From: Christensenella sp. UBA5394
Lineage (GTDB): Bacteria > Bacillota > Clostridia > Christensenellales > CAG-138
Assembly (NCBI GenBank): GCA_002409725.1
Contig: DHOI01000040.1
Span: 1-13,639 of the forward strand
Reading direction: 5' to 3'
Length of the DNA: 13,639 bases
In this document: piece after piece, positions 13,603 through 13,639 of the stretch
Layout: each line of letters opens with the position of its first letter
How positions within the stretch are numbered: position 1 is the first letter of the stretch
Made by a program: the position numbers and the translations under genes
Notes under the pieces: generated by a model
What the model was told of the DNA's origin: nothing
Databases searched by the model: none
What the model saw: only the letters and a program-made list of their open reading frames with translations

Positions 13603-13639
13603 ACCCATATAGAAAACCAAAGCCCTTTCCATCATTTTG

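Overview
The window reads as a chromosomal segment of a fairly GC-rich, Gram-positive-type anaerobe, probably an uncultured member of the Clostridia (Firmicutes). Support: the dnaX-ybaB-recR block, AGGAG-type ribosome sites, lipoproteins with N-terminal lipoboxes, a GroEL with a Gly-Met tail, and a membrane pyrophosphatase. This is inference from gene content and style; no taxonomic marker such as 16S rRNA is present.

Layout. 1-809: 3' part of groEL, then a long hairpin. 950-1411: a small membrane-anchored protein of unknown function with its own promoter. 1469-1594: a short remnant of an XRE-type regulator. 1661-3748 (minus): hppA, a membrane proton pyrophosphatase carrying the Lys/Thr signature of the potassium-independent class, with a promoter and a long leader upstream. 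3749-4405: a mostly gene-free stretch. 4406-7467: a tight four-gene operon with a Crp/Fnr regulator, a lipoprotein binding protein, an ABC permease and an ABC ATPase. Its promoter is flanked by two similar inverted repeats that look like autoregulatory sites. 7493-8215 (minus): a YcdX-like PHP metallophosphatase. 8329-9327 (minus): trpS. 9411-9718: a strongly structured element of about 277 bases lying between the dnaX promoter and dnaX. 9719-12450: dnaX, ybaB/ebfC and recR, with an extra promoter before ybaB. 12613-13602: a lipoprotein with an internally duplicated domain.

How it fits together. The groEL, trpS, dnaX, ybaB, recR and hppA genes are housekeeping: protein folding, tRNA charging, replication clamp loading, recombinational repair and pyrophosphate-driven ion pumping. 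The accessory part is the Crp-linked ABC importer, whose substrate cannot be read from the sequence. The most unusual item is the structured element before dnaX. A near-perfect 27-base terminal inverted repeat begins about where transcription should start and closes a nested set of further helices. It sits where many Firmicutes carry SRP RNA, but the SRP signature is absent, so it is either an unrecognised leader/non-coding RNA or a MITE-like repeat. No CRISPR array, tRNA, rRNA or transposase was seen.
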